Below are positions 6,363-14,952 of a DNA stretch of 33,832 bases, in pieces. Under the pieces are notes generated by a model. The model did no database searches. It worked only from the letters and a program-made list of their open reading frames with translations, and was not told where the DNA came from. Made by a program: the position numbers and the translations under genes. The stretch covers positions 1-33,832 of the forward strand of contig DCIX01000011.1 of NCBI GenBank assembly GCA_002317135.1, written 5' to 3'. The stretch comes from Bacteroidales bacterium UBA1715 (GTDB lineage Bacteria > Bacteroidota > Bacteroidia > Bacteroidales > UBA1715). Positions within the stretch are counted from its first letter, which is position 1; each line of letters begins with the position of its first letter.

Positions 6363-7625
6363 ATGAATAATGGATATTTAGATATGCAGCTTCTTCGCTT
6401 TACAACAGCAGGAAGCGTTGACGACGGAAAAAGTACATTAATTGGTCGTTTGCTTTATGACAGCAAATCGATTTTCGAAGATCAATTGGAAGCTGTTGAA
6501 ACAGCATCAAAAAGTAGAGGTAATGAAGAAGTAAACCTTGCATTATTAACCGATGGCTTACGAGCAGAACGTGAGCAAGGTATTACCATTGACGTTGCAT
6601 ATCGTTATTTCGCAACGCCAAAACGAAAATTCATTATTGCCGATACTCCCGGACATATTGAATATACTCGAAACATGGTTACAGGCGCATCAACTGCCGA
6701 TTTAGCTGTTATTTTGATTGATGCCCGTCATGGAGTTATGGAACAAACCATACGTCATTCGTACGTTGCAGCATTGTTAGCAATAAAACAAATTGTGGTA
6801 TGTGTAAACAAAATGGACCTTGTTGATTTTTCGCAAGAAGTTTTCGATAAAATTGTTGCAAACTACAAAGCAATGTCTGCAAATCTTCCTATAGGAAAAG
6901 TTGATTTTATTCCTATTTCAGCGAAAAACGGCGATAACGTAGTAAATGCGTCAACTCAAACTCCTTGGTACACAGGAAAACCATTATTGGAATTTTTAGA
7001 AACAGTCAATATCAATGTAAACTCTACCGATCCTTTTAGAATGGCTGTACAATATGTTATCCGCCCTATCTCCGATAAGTTTGCTGATTTCCGTGGTTAC
7101 GCAGGACGTATTGCCAGCGGTGTTGTGAAAGTTGGAGACAAAGTTAAAGTTCTACCTTCGGGACAAACCTCTGAAGTTGCTTCAATATGGTTATCCGACA
7201 AAGAGTTACAAGAAGCTTCACAAGGAGATTCGGTAAACATTTGCTTAAAAAACGACATCGACATTAGCCGTGGAGATGTGTTGGTTGCAGGCAATACTGC
7301 TGAACCAGAAGTCGGACAAACAATTGCAATGAACATCTGTTGGTTTAGAGAAACTCCTCTACAATTAGGAAAACGTTACATCATTCGTCATGCTACACAA
7401 GAAGTTCAAGGTATGTTCAAATCTATCGACTACAAGATAGACATCAATTCACAAGAAAAACAAACTGGTATTTCTCAATTGACAATGAACGACATTGCTT
7501 TTGTACAATTAAAAACAGCAAGTCCACTAGTTTTCGAGAATTATCATACAAACAAAGTTTTAGGCAGTATAATTGTTGTTGACCCTGACACAAACGACAC
7601 TCTCGGTGCCGGAATGATTGAATAA
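6363..7625 (+). CDS. cysN: Sulfate adenylyltransferase subunit 1 (GTPase)
   Basis: CysN is an EF-Tu-like GTPase that drives APS synthesis by CysD. The GTP-binding motifs are in order: GSVDDGKST (17-25), the switch region EREQGITIDVAYRYF, DTPGHIEYTRNM and NKMDLVD. Beta-barrel domains follow. At 420 residues it is shorter than E. coli CysN (475) and has no C-terminal APS-kinase (CysC) domain. No separate cysC is present, which agrees with the downstream reductase acting on APS directly. cysH starts 2 bp after its stop. Confidence 0.95.
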   Translation: MNNGYLDMQLLRFTTAGSVDDGKSTLIGRLLYDSKSIFEDQLEAVETASKSRGNEEVNLALLTDGLRAEREQGITIDVAYRYFATPKRKFIIADTPGHIEYTRNMVTGASTADLAVILIDARHGVMEQTIRHSYVAALLAIKQIVVCVNKMDLVDFSQEVFDKIVANYKAMSANLPIGKVDFIPISAKNGDNVVNASTQTPWYTGKPLLEFLETVNINVNSTDPFRMAVQYVIRPISDKFADFRGYAGRIASGVVKVGDKVKVLPSGQTSEVASIWLSDKELQEASQGDSVNICLKNDIDISRGDVLVAGNTAEPEVGQTIAMNICWFRETPLQLGKRYIIRHATQEVQGMFKSIDYKIDINSQEKQTGISQLTMNDIAFVQLKTASPLVFENYHTNKVLGSIIVVDPDTNDTLGAGMIE

Positions 7626-7627
7626 TT

Positions 7628-8323
7628 ATGAATATAGAAGCACTTAACAAACAGTTTGAGAACGCAACAGCTGAAGATTTGTTGCAATATTTTCTACGAG
7701 AATATAAAGGAGAAATTGCACTCTCTTCTAGTTTAAGCTATGAAGACCAAGTGTTAACCGACATGATTTGCAATATAGACAAATCTACTCGTATATTCAC
7801 ACTTGACACCGGACGTTGTTTCCCTGAAACATACTCATTAATAGCTCGTACAAATGCACGATATGAAATTGCCATTGAAGTGTTTTTTCCAGATCATGAA
7901 AAAGTAGAACAAATGGTACGCGAGCATGGTATCAACCTTTTCTACGAAAGTATCGAAAAACGTCATCTTTGCTGTCAGATTCGAAAATTAGAACCACTTG
8001 CTCGTGCAAGAAAAGGACTAAAAGTTTGGATTTGCGGACTTCGCCGACAACAAAGTGTTACCCGAAAAGACATGCAAATGGTTGAATTTGACGAAGTAAA
8101 CAACCTCATCAAATTGAATCCACTTATTAATTGGACAGAAGACGAAGTTAAACAATATGTAAAAGACCATGGTGTACCATACAATAAGCTACATGACAAA
8201 GGTTTTCCAAGCATAGGCTGCCAACCTTGTACAAGAGCTGTAGAACCCGGCGAAGACATTCGTTCCGGTCGATGGTGGTGGGAAGATCCTGATCATAGAG
8301 AATGTGGATTGCATGTGAAATAA
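7628..8323 (+). CDS. cysH: Adenylylsulfate (APS) reductase of the CysH family
   Basis: The enzyme reduces APS to sulfite with thiol reductant. The 231 residues include the Fe-S cysteines Cys115-Cys116 (HLCCQIRK) and Cys198/Cys201 (IGCQPCTR), plus the catalytic Cys226 in the C-terminal ECGLH. The CC/CxxC set marks the APS-using iron-sulfur type; the PAPS-using E. coli type lacks it. The R-L-R-R-Q segment CGLRRQQS matches the substrate loop. The absence of CysC agrees. Sulfite reductase, the next step, is not in the window. It is 46 bp upstream of the porin gene, and a predicted operator lies in that gap. Confidence 0.93.
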   Translation: MNIEALNKQFENATAEDLLQYFLREYKGEIALSSSLSYEDQVLTDMICNIDKSTRIFTLDTGRCFPETYSLIARTNARYEIAIEVFFPDHEKVEQMVREHGINLFYESIEKRHLCCQIRKLEPLARARKGLKVWICGLRRQQSVTRKDMQMVEFDEVNNLIKLNPLINWTEDEVKQYVKDHGVPYNKLHDKGFPSIGCQPCTRAVEPGEDIRSGRWWWEDPDHRECGLHVK

Positions 8324-8338
8324 ATTTTTTTATCCATT

Positions 8339-8361
8339 TAACCTACCTAATTAATAGGTTG
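8339..8361. promoter_or_regulatory. Predicted Rrf2 operator, site 6 (inside the cys operon, before the porin)
   Basis: Arms TAACCTA (8339-8345) and TAGGTTG (8355-8361) pair at 6 of 7 positions. Read on the minus strand the core is ACCTATTAATTAGGTAGGT. Unlike the other five it has no TAnnTTTG element downstream; the porin ATG follows 8 bp later. The right arm TAGGTTG itself resembles a shortened -7 element. It may modulate read-through or a weak internal promoter. Confidence 0.55.
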
Positions 8362-8369
8362 ATCTACAA

Positions 8370-9422
8370 ATGAAACGATTATATACAATTTTATTTATAT
8401 CACTACTTTCGGCAGCATCGTTTGCGCAAAGTGAACAAAAAGCAGAACCTGCAACCGAATCAAAACAAGCATTGGTAACTCCTTCTGGATTTTTGCAGGC
8501 TGGTTACAATTATTCAGAAGATGTATCAACATTTCTTTTACGTCGTGCTCGTTTGGTTTTAGCGGGTGATCTTTACAAAGGTGATGCAGGAAAAGCTGAC
8601 TACAAATTACAAGTAGAATTAACTGGGACACCAAAAATTCTAGACTTATATTTCCGCTACAAACCAATTGACGAATTTGGAATTAAACTAGGACAATTCA
8701 AATCTCCATTGTCGATTGAAAACTCGGAATACAATCCAACAAAACTTGAATTCATAAATTACTCTCTTGTAGTCCAAAGACTTGCAAGAATGAGTAAACA
8801 AGATTTATCAGGATTTAATCAAAACGGCCGTGATTTAGGTTTCGAATTCTTAGGAAGCGCATTTAAACAAGATGACTATTCTTTGTTAAACTATGAGTTA
8901 GCTATATTCAACGGATACACATTAAATGCCAACGACAACAACAAAGGAAAAGATATTGTAGGTCGTATTATTGTAAATCCATTCAAAGAATTATCTATCG
9001 CAGGATACTATCAATGGGGAGAAGGAGCACTTCCTACATACGACGAAGCCACACAAAAATTCACTGCACAAACCGAAGATAAATATGTGCAATTGCAACG
9101 ATACGGAGGTGGTGTTGCCTACATAGCTAAAAAAGGATTTGCCCGTGCTGAATATATCGCCGGAAAAACAGGTGATTTGAACTCTGGCGGTTTCTATGTA
9201 GCGGGGGGCTACGAAATCATCAAAAATTGGACAGCAGTTGCTCGCCTTGATTACTTTGACGACGACATTGATAACAAAGATTACTCAGAACAAGACTACA
9301 CAATTGGTATTAACTACGCACCTTGGAAACCAGTAAATTTAAAATTGAACTATACATTACAAAACTACAAAGGTCGTGACAATGCAAGTGGAATCTATTT
9401 CTTAGCAACAATAAAATACTAA
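8370..9422 (+). CDS. Outer-membrane porin, phosphate-selective porin O/P family
   Basis: This 350-residue beta-barrel protein has a cleavable signal peptide ending in SFAQ (MKRLYTILFISLLSAASFAQ). The body shows alternating amphipathic strands rich in Tyr, Gly and Asn, the segment GIKLGQFKSPLSIENSEYNP typical of OprO/OprP-like porins, and a C-terminal aromatic end (YFLATIKY) for barrel assembly. Family members form anion-selective channels. Its place directly after cysDNH and before an oxyanion ABC transporter, with a predicted Rrf2 operator just upstream, suggests sulfate (or another sulfur oxyanion) as the substrate here; phosphate is the alternative. Confidence 0.82.
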   Translation: MKRLYTILFISLLSAASFAQSEQKAEPATESKQALVTPSGFLQAGYNYSEDVSTFLLRRARLVLAGDLYKGDAGKADYKLQVELTGTPKILDLYFRYKPIDEFGIKLGQFKSPLSIENSEYNPTKLEFINYSLVVQRLARMSKQDLSGFNQNGRDLGFEFLGSAFKQDDYSLLNYELAIFNGYTLNANDNNKGKDIVGRIIVNPFKELSIAGYYQWGEGALPTYDEATQKFTAQTEDKYVQLQRYGGGVAYIAKKGFARAEYIAGKTGDLNSGGFYVAGGYEIIKNWTAVARLDYFDDDIDNKDYSEQDYTIGINYAPWKPVNLKLNYTLQNYKGRDNASGIYFLATIKY

Positions 9423-9458
9423 TAAACATATCTATTATCTTTCTTAAAATATATAACC

Positions 9459-10418
9459 ATGAAAAAAATAACAACATATTTATTAATAGGATTAACATCT
9501 GTCGCAACATTAGTATCATGCGGCGGTAGTAGCGAACAAAAGTCTTCTAATAACGAAGAAACACTTTCAGGTGAATTATCACTATCTGGTGCATTTGCAT
9601 TGTATCCATTAGCTGTAGAATGGGCAAATAGTTTCCAAGAATTGTATCCCGATGTTAAAGTAGATGTATCTGCAGGTGGTGCCGGTAAAGGTATGACTGA
9701 TGCATTAGCAGGTGTAGTTGACTTCGGAATGGTTTCTCGCGAAGTTTACCCACAAGAAATTGAGAAAGGAGCTGTTGGTTTTGCTGTAGCAAAAGATGCT
9801 GTGGTTCCAACAATCAACGCAAACAACCCTTTAATCAAAGAAATTCTTGCCCATGGTTTAAGTCAAGAAACTGCTATTAAAATTTGGATTACCGGTGAAG
9901 CAAAAACATGGGGCGACATACTTGGTACTGACGATAAAACGCCATTACATGTATATACTCGTTCGGACGCTTGCGGTGCTGCAGAAACTTGGGCTAAATG
10001 GTTAGGCAAAAAACAAGAAGATCTTGGTGGTACAGCAGTATTCGGTGACCCTGGAGTTGCAGCTGCCGTACAAAAAGACATCTATGGTATAGGTTTGAAC
10101 AACATTGGTTATGCATACGACAACGATAGCCACAAACCAAACGCCGGCATACTTGTATTGCCTATAGATTCCAACAACGACGGACAAATCTCTGCAGACG
10201 AAAACTTCTACGATTTAAAGGATCAACTTACTAAAGCAATTGCCGAAGGTAAATATCCTTCGCCTCCAGCACGTGACCTTTATCTTGTAACAAAGGGTAA
10301 CCCTGAAAATCCTGTAGTAAAAGCATTCCTAAAATATGTATTAACAGAAGGACAAAAGAAAAACGAACCAACTGGATACATTGCTATTCCACAGGAAAAA
10401 ATAGAAAAATCGCTATAA
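9459..10418 (+). CDS. PstS-type periplasmic oxyanion-binding lipoprotein (sulfate suspected)
   Basis: This substrate-binding protein of the PstS class has 319 residues with a lipoprotein signal (LVSC, Cys21). The family ligand loops are recognisable but altered: SGAFALYPLAVEW (43-55), SAGGAGKGMT (71-80), DFGMVSREV (88-96) and TRSDACGAAETW (167-178). In phosphate-binding PstS the last loop is usually RxDGSGT or ASSGT, with a Ser and Thr that hold the anion; here it reads ACGAA. E. coli PstS also uses an Asp in FGASD to accept a proton from phosphate, and no Asp is in the matching place here. These changes, and the sulfur-operon context, favour a non-phosphate oxyanion such as sulfate. That is inference; similar S-R loops exist in some real phosphate binders. 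Confidence 0.78.
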   Translation: MKKITTYLLIGLTSVATLVSCGGSSEQKSSNNEETLSGELSLSGAFALYPLAVEWANSFQELYPDVKVDVSAGGAGKGMTDALAGVVDFGMVSREVYPQEIEKGAVGFAVAKDAVVPTINANNPLIKEILAHGLSQETAIKIWITGEAKTWGDILGTDDKTPLHVYTRSDACGAAETWAKWLGKKQEDLGGTAVFGDPGVAAAVQKDIYGIGLNNIGYAYDNDSHKPNAGILVLPIDSNNDGQISADENFYDLKDQLTKAIAEGKYPSPPARDLYLVTKGNPENPVVKAFLKYVLTEGQKKNEPTGYIAIPQEKIEKSL

Positions 10419-10432
10419 TTCTAAAGTAATAT

Positions 10433-11323
10433 ATGAATAAACTAAGAATCATAAAAGATAGAGCTACAGGTGCAATAATGGCTACAATAACCATTGTTGC
10501 CCTTTTGCTTGTTATCGTAATGGGCATAGGCCTCTATCTAAAATCAGCACCTATTCTTGCAGAACATTCCCTTTGGGATTTGCTTACCGCTTCATCGTGG
10601 AGACCGTTTAAAAACGAATTCGGCTTTCTTCCATTTTTTATGGGAACAATTTGGGTGACACTAATAGCCATCACTATTGCATTACCATTGTCGTTGCTTA
10701 CAGCAATATACCTAACCGAATACGCCCATCGAATCGTTAAACGTTTCGTATTCCCGGCATTAGACATTTTGGCTTCACTACCATCTGTTATCTATGGCGT
10801 TTGGGGAACACTCATAATTGTCCCATGGATTTCGGATACATTGGCTCCGCATTTTGTTGATTTTTCTGCCGGCTATACAACTTTAGCAGCTGGAATTGTG
10901 CTAAGTATTATGGTTCTACCTTTATTGGTTAGCCTTTTCGTTGAATTATTCAGCAGTGTTTCCGACGAACTTCGTGCCGCATCTTATTCTTTAGGATCAA
11001 CTCGATGGCAAACCGCCATATCTGTTGTTACAAAAAAATCCTTGCCTGGTATTTTTGCCGCTGTTGTTCTCGCTATCTCACGTGCATTAGGAGAAACTAT
11101 AGCAGTACTTATGGTTTGCGGTAATCTACCACAAATACCACACTCTTTATTCGACGCCTGCTATCCGTTGCCGGCATTAATTGCAAACAACTATGGGGAA
11201 ATGCTTTCGCTACCGCTATATGAAGCTGCTCTCATGTTTGCCGCATTAATTCTATTTTTTGTCGTGCTTTTGTTCAATGTAACATCACGAGTGATTTTGT
11301 ATCGAATTGAAAAACAACAATAA
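10433..11323 (+). CDS. PstC-type ABC transporter permease
   Basis: This inner-membrane permease has 296 residues and about six hydrophobic helices (around 15-40, 67-95, 100-128, 145-170, 203-222, 258-288). The cytoplasmic coupling (EAA) loop is in the segment DELRAASYSLGSTRWQTA, and SRALGETIAVLMVCGN is the conserved PstC/CysT-like helix. It starts 14 bp after the binding-protein gene and 2 bp before the second permease. Pst-type homology is clear; substrate follows the binding protein and is uncertain. Confidence 0.85.
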   Translation: MNKLRIIKDRATGAIMATITIVALLLVIVMGIGLYLKSAPILAEHSLWDLLTASSWRPFKNEFGFLPFFMGTIWVTLIAITIALPLSLLTAIYLTEYAHRIVKRFVFPALDILASLPSVIYGVWGTLIIVPWISDTLAPHFVDFSAGYTTLAAGIVLSIMVLPLLVSLFVELFSSVSDELRAASYSLGSTRWQTAISVVTKKSLPGIFAAVVLAISRALGETIAVLMVCGNLPQIPHSLFDACYPLPALIANNYGEMLSLPLYEAALMFAALILFFVVLLFNVTSRVILYRIEKQQ

Positions 11324-11325
11324 CA

Positions 11326-12174
11326 ATGAAGAAAAGTGTAATAAAAGAGAAAATCGCTCAAAGCATTATGGCTATAGCCATTGTTGCTGTTTTAATTCTC
11401 GTTGTCAGCATTATCTGGACAATCTTCAGTCGTGGATTTTCATGCATCACATGGGAAATGGTTACATCATTACCTGGTGGAGGTTTCTATATCGGAAAAG
11501 AAGGCGGTTTCCTAAACGCCATCGTTGGTTCTCTTTACATAGTACTTGCATCAACGGCAATAGGACTACTAATTAGTATTCCTATAGTTTTTTACCTTAA
11601 TGTTTTTCTAAAAGAAACTTCCAAATTCGCTTACATAGCACGATTGGCATTCGATGTATTATTTGGAATACCTTCTATCGTGTATGGCGCATTTGCATTT
11701 ACACTAATGATTTATCTTGGATTAAAGACATCGCTACTCGGTGGTATTATAGTAACAACATTGCTCATTATTCCAATATTTATTCGTTCTATGGATGAAG
11801 TTGCAAAGACATTTCCCAAAGACTTGCTCGAAGCATCTTTTTCTCTTGGCGCTACTCGTTTAGAAACCTTGGGCATTGTTGTACGACAAATTGCACCTGG
11901 TATAGCAACGGCAACACTATTATCGGTTGGTCGAGCAATTGGTGACGCTGCCGGCGTAATGTTTACGGCAGGATTCTCGGATTCTATCCCAACATCATTT
12001 ACACAACAGGCTGCCACATTGCCTTTGTCCATATTCTTTCAATTAAGTGCACCTCAAATCGAAGTGCAGAACCGAGCATACGCAGCAGCGTTAGTATTAA
12101 CTATCATCGTATTAGTTATTAGCCTACTCGGAAGATTTATTACTAATCATTTTTCTAAAAACAGACTAAAATGA
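11326..12174 (+). CDS. PstA-type ABC transporter permease
   Basis: This second permease has 282 residues with six predicted membrane helices. The EAA loop is LLEASFSLGATRLETLGIV and the following helix VGRAIGDAAGVMFTAG is typical of PstA. The stop overlaps the start of the ATPase gene by 4 bp (ATGA), indicating translational coupling. The two permeases with the ATPase make a complete importer. Confidence 0.85.
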   Translation: MKKSVIKEKIAQSIMAIAIVAVLILVVSIIWTIFSRGFSCITWEMVTSLPGGGFYIGKEGGFLNAIVGSLYIVLASTAIGLLISIPIVFYLNVFLKETSKFAYIARLAFDVLFGIPSIVYGAFAFTLMIYLGLKTSLLGGIIVTTLLIIPIFIRSMDEVAKTFPKDLLEASFSLGATRLETLGIVVRQIAPGIATATLLSVGRAIGDAAGVMFTAGFSDSIPTSFTQQAATLPLSIFFQLSAPQIEVQNRAYAAALVLTIIVLVISLLGRFITNHFSKNRLK

Positions 12175-13013
12175 GAAATCCATTTCTACGTTGGTTTATA
12201 CCAGCAGACACTAACGAACCGTTCGTTCCTAATGCAAAATTCCAGCATCCTGCAGTTGCTCCAGAAATAACAGTTGACCACTTCAATCTTTCAATTGACG
12301 GAGCGCAAATACTGAAAGATGTATGCGTAAAACTTCCTGCTAATAAAATTACGTGTATCATTGGTCCTTCTGGTTGTGGAAAATCTACTCTACTAAAAAG
12401 TTTAAACCGTCTCTCCGACTCCATCGAAGGAGTTAAAACAAGCGGAGACATTCGATTAGGTGACCAAAGCATTGTAAACTGTTCGGAATCAGACTTAGTC
12501 GAACTACGAAGACGTATTGGTTTAGTACCACAACGTCCTACTCCACTACCGATGTCGATTTTTGGAAATATTGCCTATGGTTGCAAAATCCATGGCTTAA
12601 AAGGGCGAAGACAATTGAAGAAAATCGTGCATCATTACTTGAAAGTGGTTGGTTTATGGGATGAAGTAAAAGACCGTCTCGGCAATCCTGCAACTCGTTT
12701 GTCTATCGGACAACAACAACGTTTATGCTTAGCTCGTAGTCTTGCCGTTGAACCAGAATTTATTCTTGCCGATGAAGCAACTTCCGCATTAGACCCTGTT
12801 TCTAGTAAAACGATTGAGGACTTGTTCGTAAAACTTAAGAAACAATATTCCATTATTATGGTGACACACACACTGCGTCAAGCATTACGTATTGCTGACT
12901 ACGTAGTATTTATATATATGGGAGAAGTGATTGAAGTTGGCGATGCAAAACAAGTATTCGAAAACCCACAACACGAGCTCACAAAGAAATATCTATCTGG
13001 CGCTATTAGCTAA
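12171..13013 (+). CDS. PstB-type ABC transporter ATPase
   Basis: This 280-residue ATPase carries Walker A GPSGCGKST (near 65-73), the signature LSIGQQQRL, and Walker B FILADEATSALDP, where PstB proteins usually have LMDEPCSALDP. It has an unusual N-terminal extension of about 35 residues (MRNPFLRWFIPADTNEP) before the ATPase domain. The phosphate-regulon partner phoU, which normally follows pstB, is absent; a racemase gene follows 27 bp later. The missing phoU is a point against a classic phosphate-regulated system. Confidence 0.87.
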   Translation: MRNPFLRWFIPADTNEPFVPNAKFQHPAVAPEITVDHFNLSIDGAQILKDVCVKLPANKITCIIGPSGCGKSTLLKSLNRLSDSIEGVKTSGDIRLGDQSIVNCSESDLVELRRRIGLVPQRPTPLPMSIFGNIAYGCKIHGLKGRRQLKKIVHHYLKVVGLWDEVKDRLGNPATRLSIGQQQRLCLARSLAVEPEFILADEATSALDPVSSKTIEDLFVKLKKQYSIIMVTHTLRQALRIADYVVFIYMGEVIEVGDAKQVFENPQHELTKKYLSGAIS

Positions 13014-13040
13014 ATTTCACATAATTATTCGCATATTGTA

Positions 13041-13730
13041 ATGAAGAAAATTGGTTTAATCGGCGGTATAGGTCCTGCATCCACAATCGACTATTATTGG
13101 GAAATTAATCGATTGTATCACGCAGATTTCGGTCTTGATGACTATCCTGAATTAGTTATCGACAGCATTAAAATGAACACAATTGTTGCCGCACTTGATG
13201 AAGGAAATATCAAGGAGATTCAAAAAATCTTAAGCAAAAGTGTAAACTCTTTACAAGCTGCAGGTGCTGAAATTGTAGCAATTTGCTCTAATACCCCACA
13301 CACTGTTTTAAACAAAATTAACGAACCTTTTTCTTTACCTCTCATTAATATTGTTGATGCCGTTGTTGATACAATTAAACAAGGGAATTTTCACAATATT
13401 CTGATTTTAGGTACAGTTACCACAATGAGCAGCAGAATGTACGAACAAGCACTACACGCCTGCAATATTCAATCGGTAACTCCATCTTGTATTGATCAAA
13501 AAATAATTGGAAGCATTATCTTTCCAAACCTTGAAAATGGCATCATTCTCCAAGAAGAGAAAGAAGCAATAATTGCATTAGCCGAGAAATATATACAACG
13601 ATACAATATTGACGGCGTATTACTAGGATGTACCGAATTACCATTAATTATAAAAGATGGCGACTTATCGGTTCCTGCATTAAACTCAACAATTATTCAT
13701 TCTGCAGCGATTTACGATAAAGCAAAATAA
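13041..13730 (+). CDS. Aspartate/glutamate racemase family protein
   Basis: This is a cofactor-independent amino-acid racemase of the Asp/Glu superfamily, 229 residues, cytosolic. The start MKKIGLIGGIGPASTIDYY is typical of aspartate racemases (YgeA/RacX type). The two catalytic cysteines are Cys82 in ICSNTPH and Cys197 in LLGCTELPL. Substrate cannot be told; broad-specificity members exist. It is 27 bp after the ABC ATPase gene and 1 bp before the mnmA-like gene, so it sits in the same transcript. A D-cysteine or D-aspartate role is possible but unsupported. Confidence 0.85.
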   Translation: MKKIGLIGGIGPASTIDYYWEINRLYHADFGLDDYPELVIDSIKMNTIVAALDEGNIKEIQKILSKSVNSLQAAGAEIVAICSNTPHTVLNKINEPFSLPLINIVDAVVDTIKQGNFHNILILGTVTTMSSRMYEQALHACNIQSVTPSCIDQKIIGSIIFPNLENGIILQEEKEAIIALAEKYIQRYNIDGVLLGCTELPLIIKDGDLSVPALNSTIIHSAAIYDKAK

Positions 13731-13731
13731 C

Positions 13732-14889
13732 ATGGAATTTATAGAGCAAGAGTTGCCTAAAGCTGGCAACACTGTTTTAGTAGGAATGTCGGGAGGTGTT
13801 GATTCAACTCTTACAGCTCTTCTTCTAAAAAAACGTGGATGTAAAGTAATCGGTGTAACAATGTCTCTTTGGGATGACAGTTTTCCTAAAATACAAAGTG
13901 CAAAAGAACATTGTTTTGACGCCAATGAGTCCGATAGTATAGCAGAATGTGAGCAATTCTGTAAAGAAAACAATATTGAATATCACGTAATTGATCTTCA
14001 CGAAGAATACAAAGCCAATGTCTTAGAATATTTCAAAAAAGAATATCGTGCTGGCCGTACTCCAAATCCATGCATTAAATGTAATGCTACGATGAAATTC
14101 AAAGCAATGCTTACAAACATTGAAAAACTAGGTATCTCGTACGATTACTTCTGTACCGGACATTATGCAAAAGTTGTGAAACCGAAAGATGGGCTATATG
14201 GTACCGACCAGAAACCATATATGATTGCACAAGCAAAAGACATAACAAAAGACCAGACATATTTTATTTACCGAGTTCCAAGTACAACATTGGAAAAAGT
14301 TCGCTTTCCACTCGCAAACATCAGCAAAAAAGAAGTTTTTGAACTGGCTCACGAAGCAAAACTACAGGCAGCAAATCATTTAGAAAGCCAGGATTTTATC
14401 GATCCACAATACTTTGATATCCTTTTTGCCGACAAGCCATGTGTTGAAGGCGACATAGTTGATTTGGAAGGAAAATTTCTTGGAAAGCATAAAGGCATTG
14501 AACACTACACAATTGGTCAACGAAAAGGTTTAGGCGTTGCTGTTTCATATCCTGTATATGTACATTCCATCGATGCCGAAAAAAATCAAGTAGTACTTGC
14601 TCCCATCGAAGCATTACAAGTACAGTCATTTATCGCTGACGATTTTGTCTGGCCAAACAACATTGAACCACAGGAATCTTTTGAAGCAACAATAAAAACC
14701 AGATTAGCCAGTAAAGTCGTTTCTGCAATTATAGAAAAATATACTCCAACAGACAATGAAACATTCATTGGTCAAGCATGGAAGTTTACATTTGCAACAC
14801 CACAAAAAGCAATAGCTCCAGGCCAGTCTGTTGTTATTTACGAAAATGGTGTGGTACTTGGCGGCGGAATCATAAACAAAAGAATTTAG
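13732..14889 (+). CDS. mnmA: MnmA-like tRNA 2-thiouridylase lacking the usual second catalytic cysteine
   Basis: MnmA thiolates uridine-34 of Lys, Glu and Gln tRNAs using sulfur that comes from cysteine. It has 385 residues: PP-loop SGGVDS (20-25), the tRNA-binding PNPCIKCNATMKF (112-123), TGHYAKV (142-148), and the conserved IEHYTIGQRKGLGV near 256-269. Canonical MnmA has one Cys in the NPxxxCN loop and a second in SxxICF (Cys102 and Cys199 in E. coli). Here the second site reads LESQDFID (218-224), without Cys. Cys114 and Cys117 form CxxC, with Cys141 in YFCTGHY nearby, a set reminiscent of [4Fe-4S]-dependent thiolases. It may be a paralogue with altered chemistry. It is the last gene of the sulfur run. 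Confidence 0.82.
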   Translation: MEFIEQELPKAGNTVLVGMSGGVDSTLTALLLKKRGCKVIGVTMSLWDDSFPKIQSAKEHCFDANESDSIAECEQFCKENNIEYHVIDLHEEYKANVLEYFKKEYRAGRTPNPCIKCNATMKFKAMLTNIEKLGISYDYFCTGHYAKVVKPKDGLYGTDQKPYMIAQAKDITKDQTYFIYRVPSTTLEKVRFPLANISKKEVFELAHEAKLQAANHLESQDFIDPQYFDILFADKPCVEGDIVDLEGKFLGKHKGIEHYTIGQRKGLGVAVSYPVYVHSIDAEKNQVVLAPIEALQVQSFIADDFVWPNNIEPQESFEATIKTRLASKVVSAIIEKYTPTDNETFIGQAWKFTFATPQKAIAPGQSVVIYENGVVLGGGIINKRI

Positions 14890-14952
14890 ATTCCTCAAAT
14901 CCAAATAAATAAAATAAGGGATTTTTACCAATAATTATTTCGACAACAAATT

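Noticed and set aside
9459..13013. Plain phosphate-uptake operon (pstSCAB) as the final call
   Set aside because: phoU is missing, the binding loops differ from phosphate PstS, and the genes are in a sulfur operon; phosphate is kept only as an alternative.
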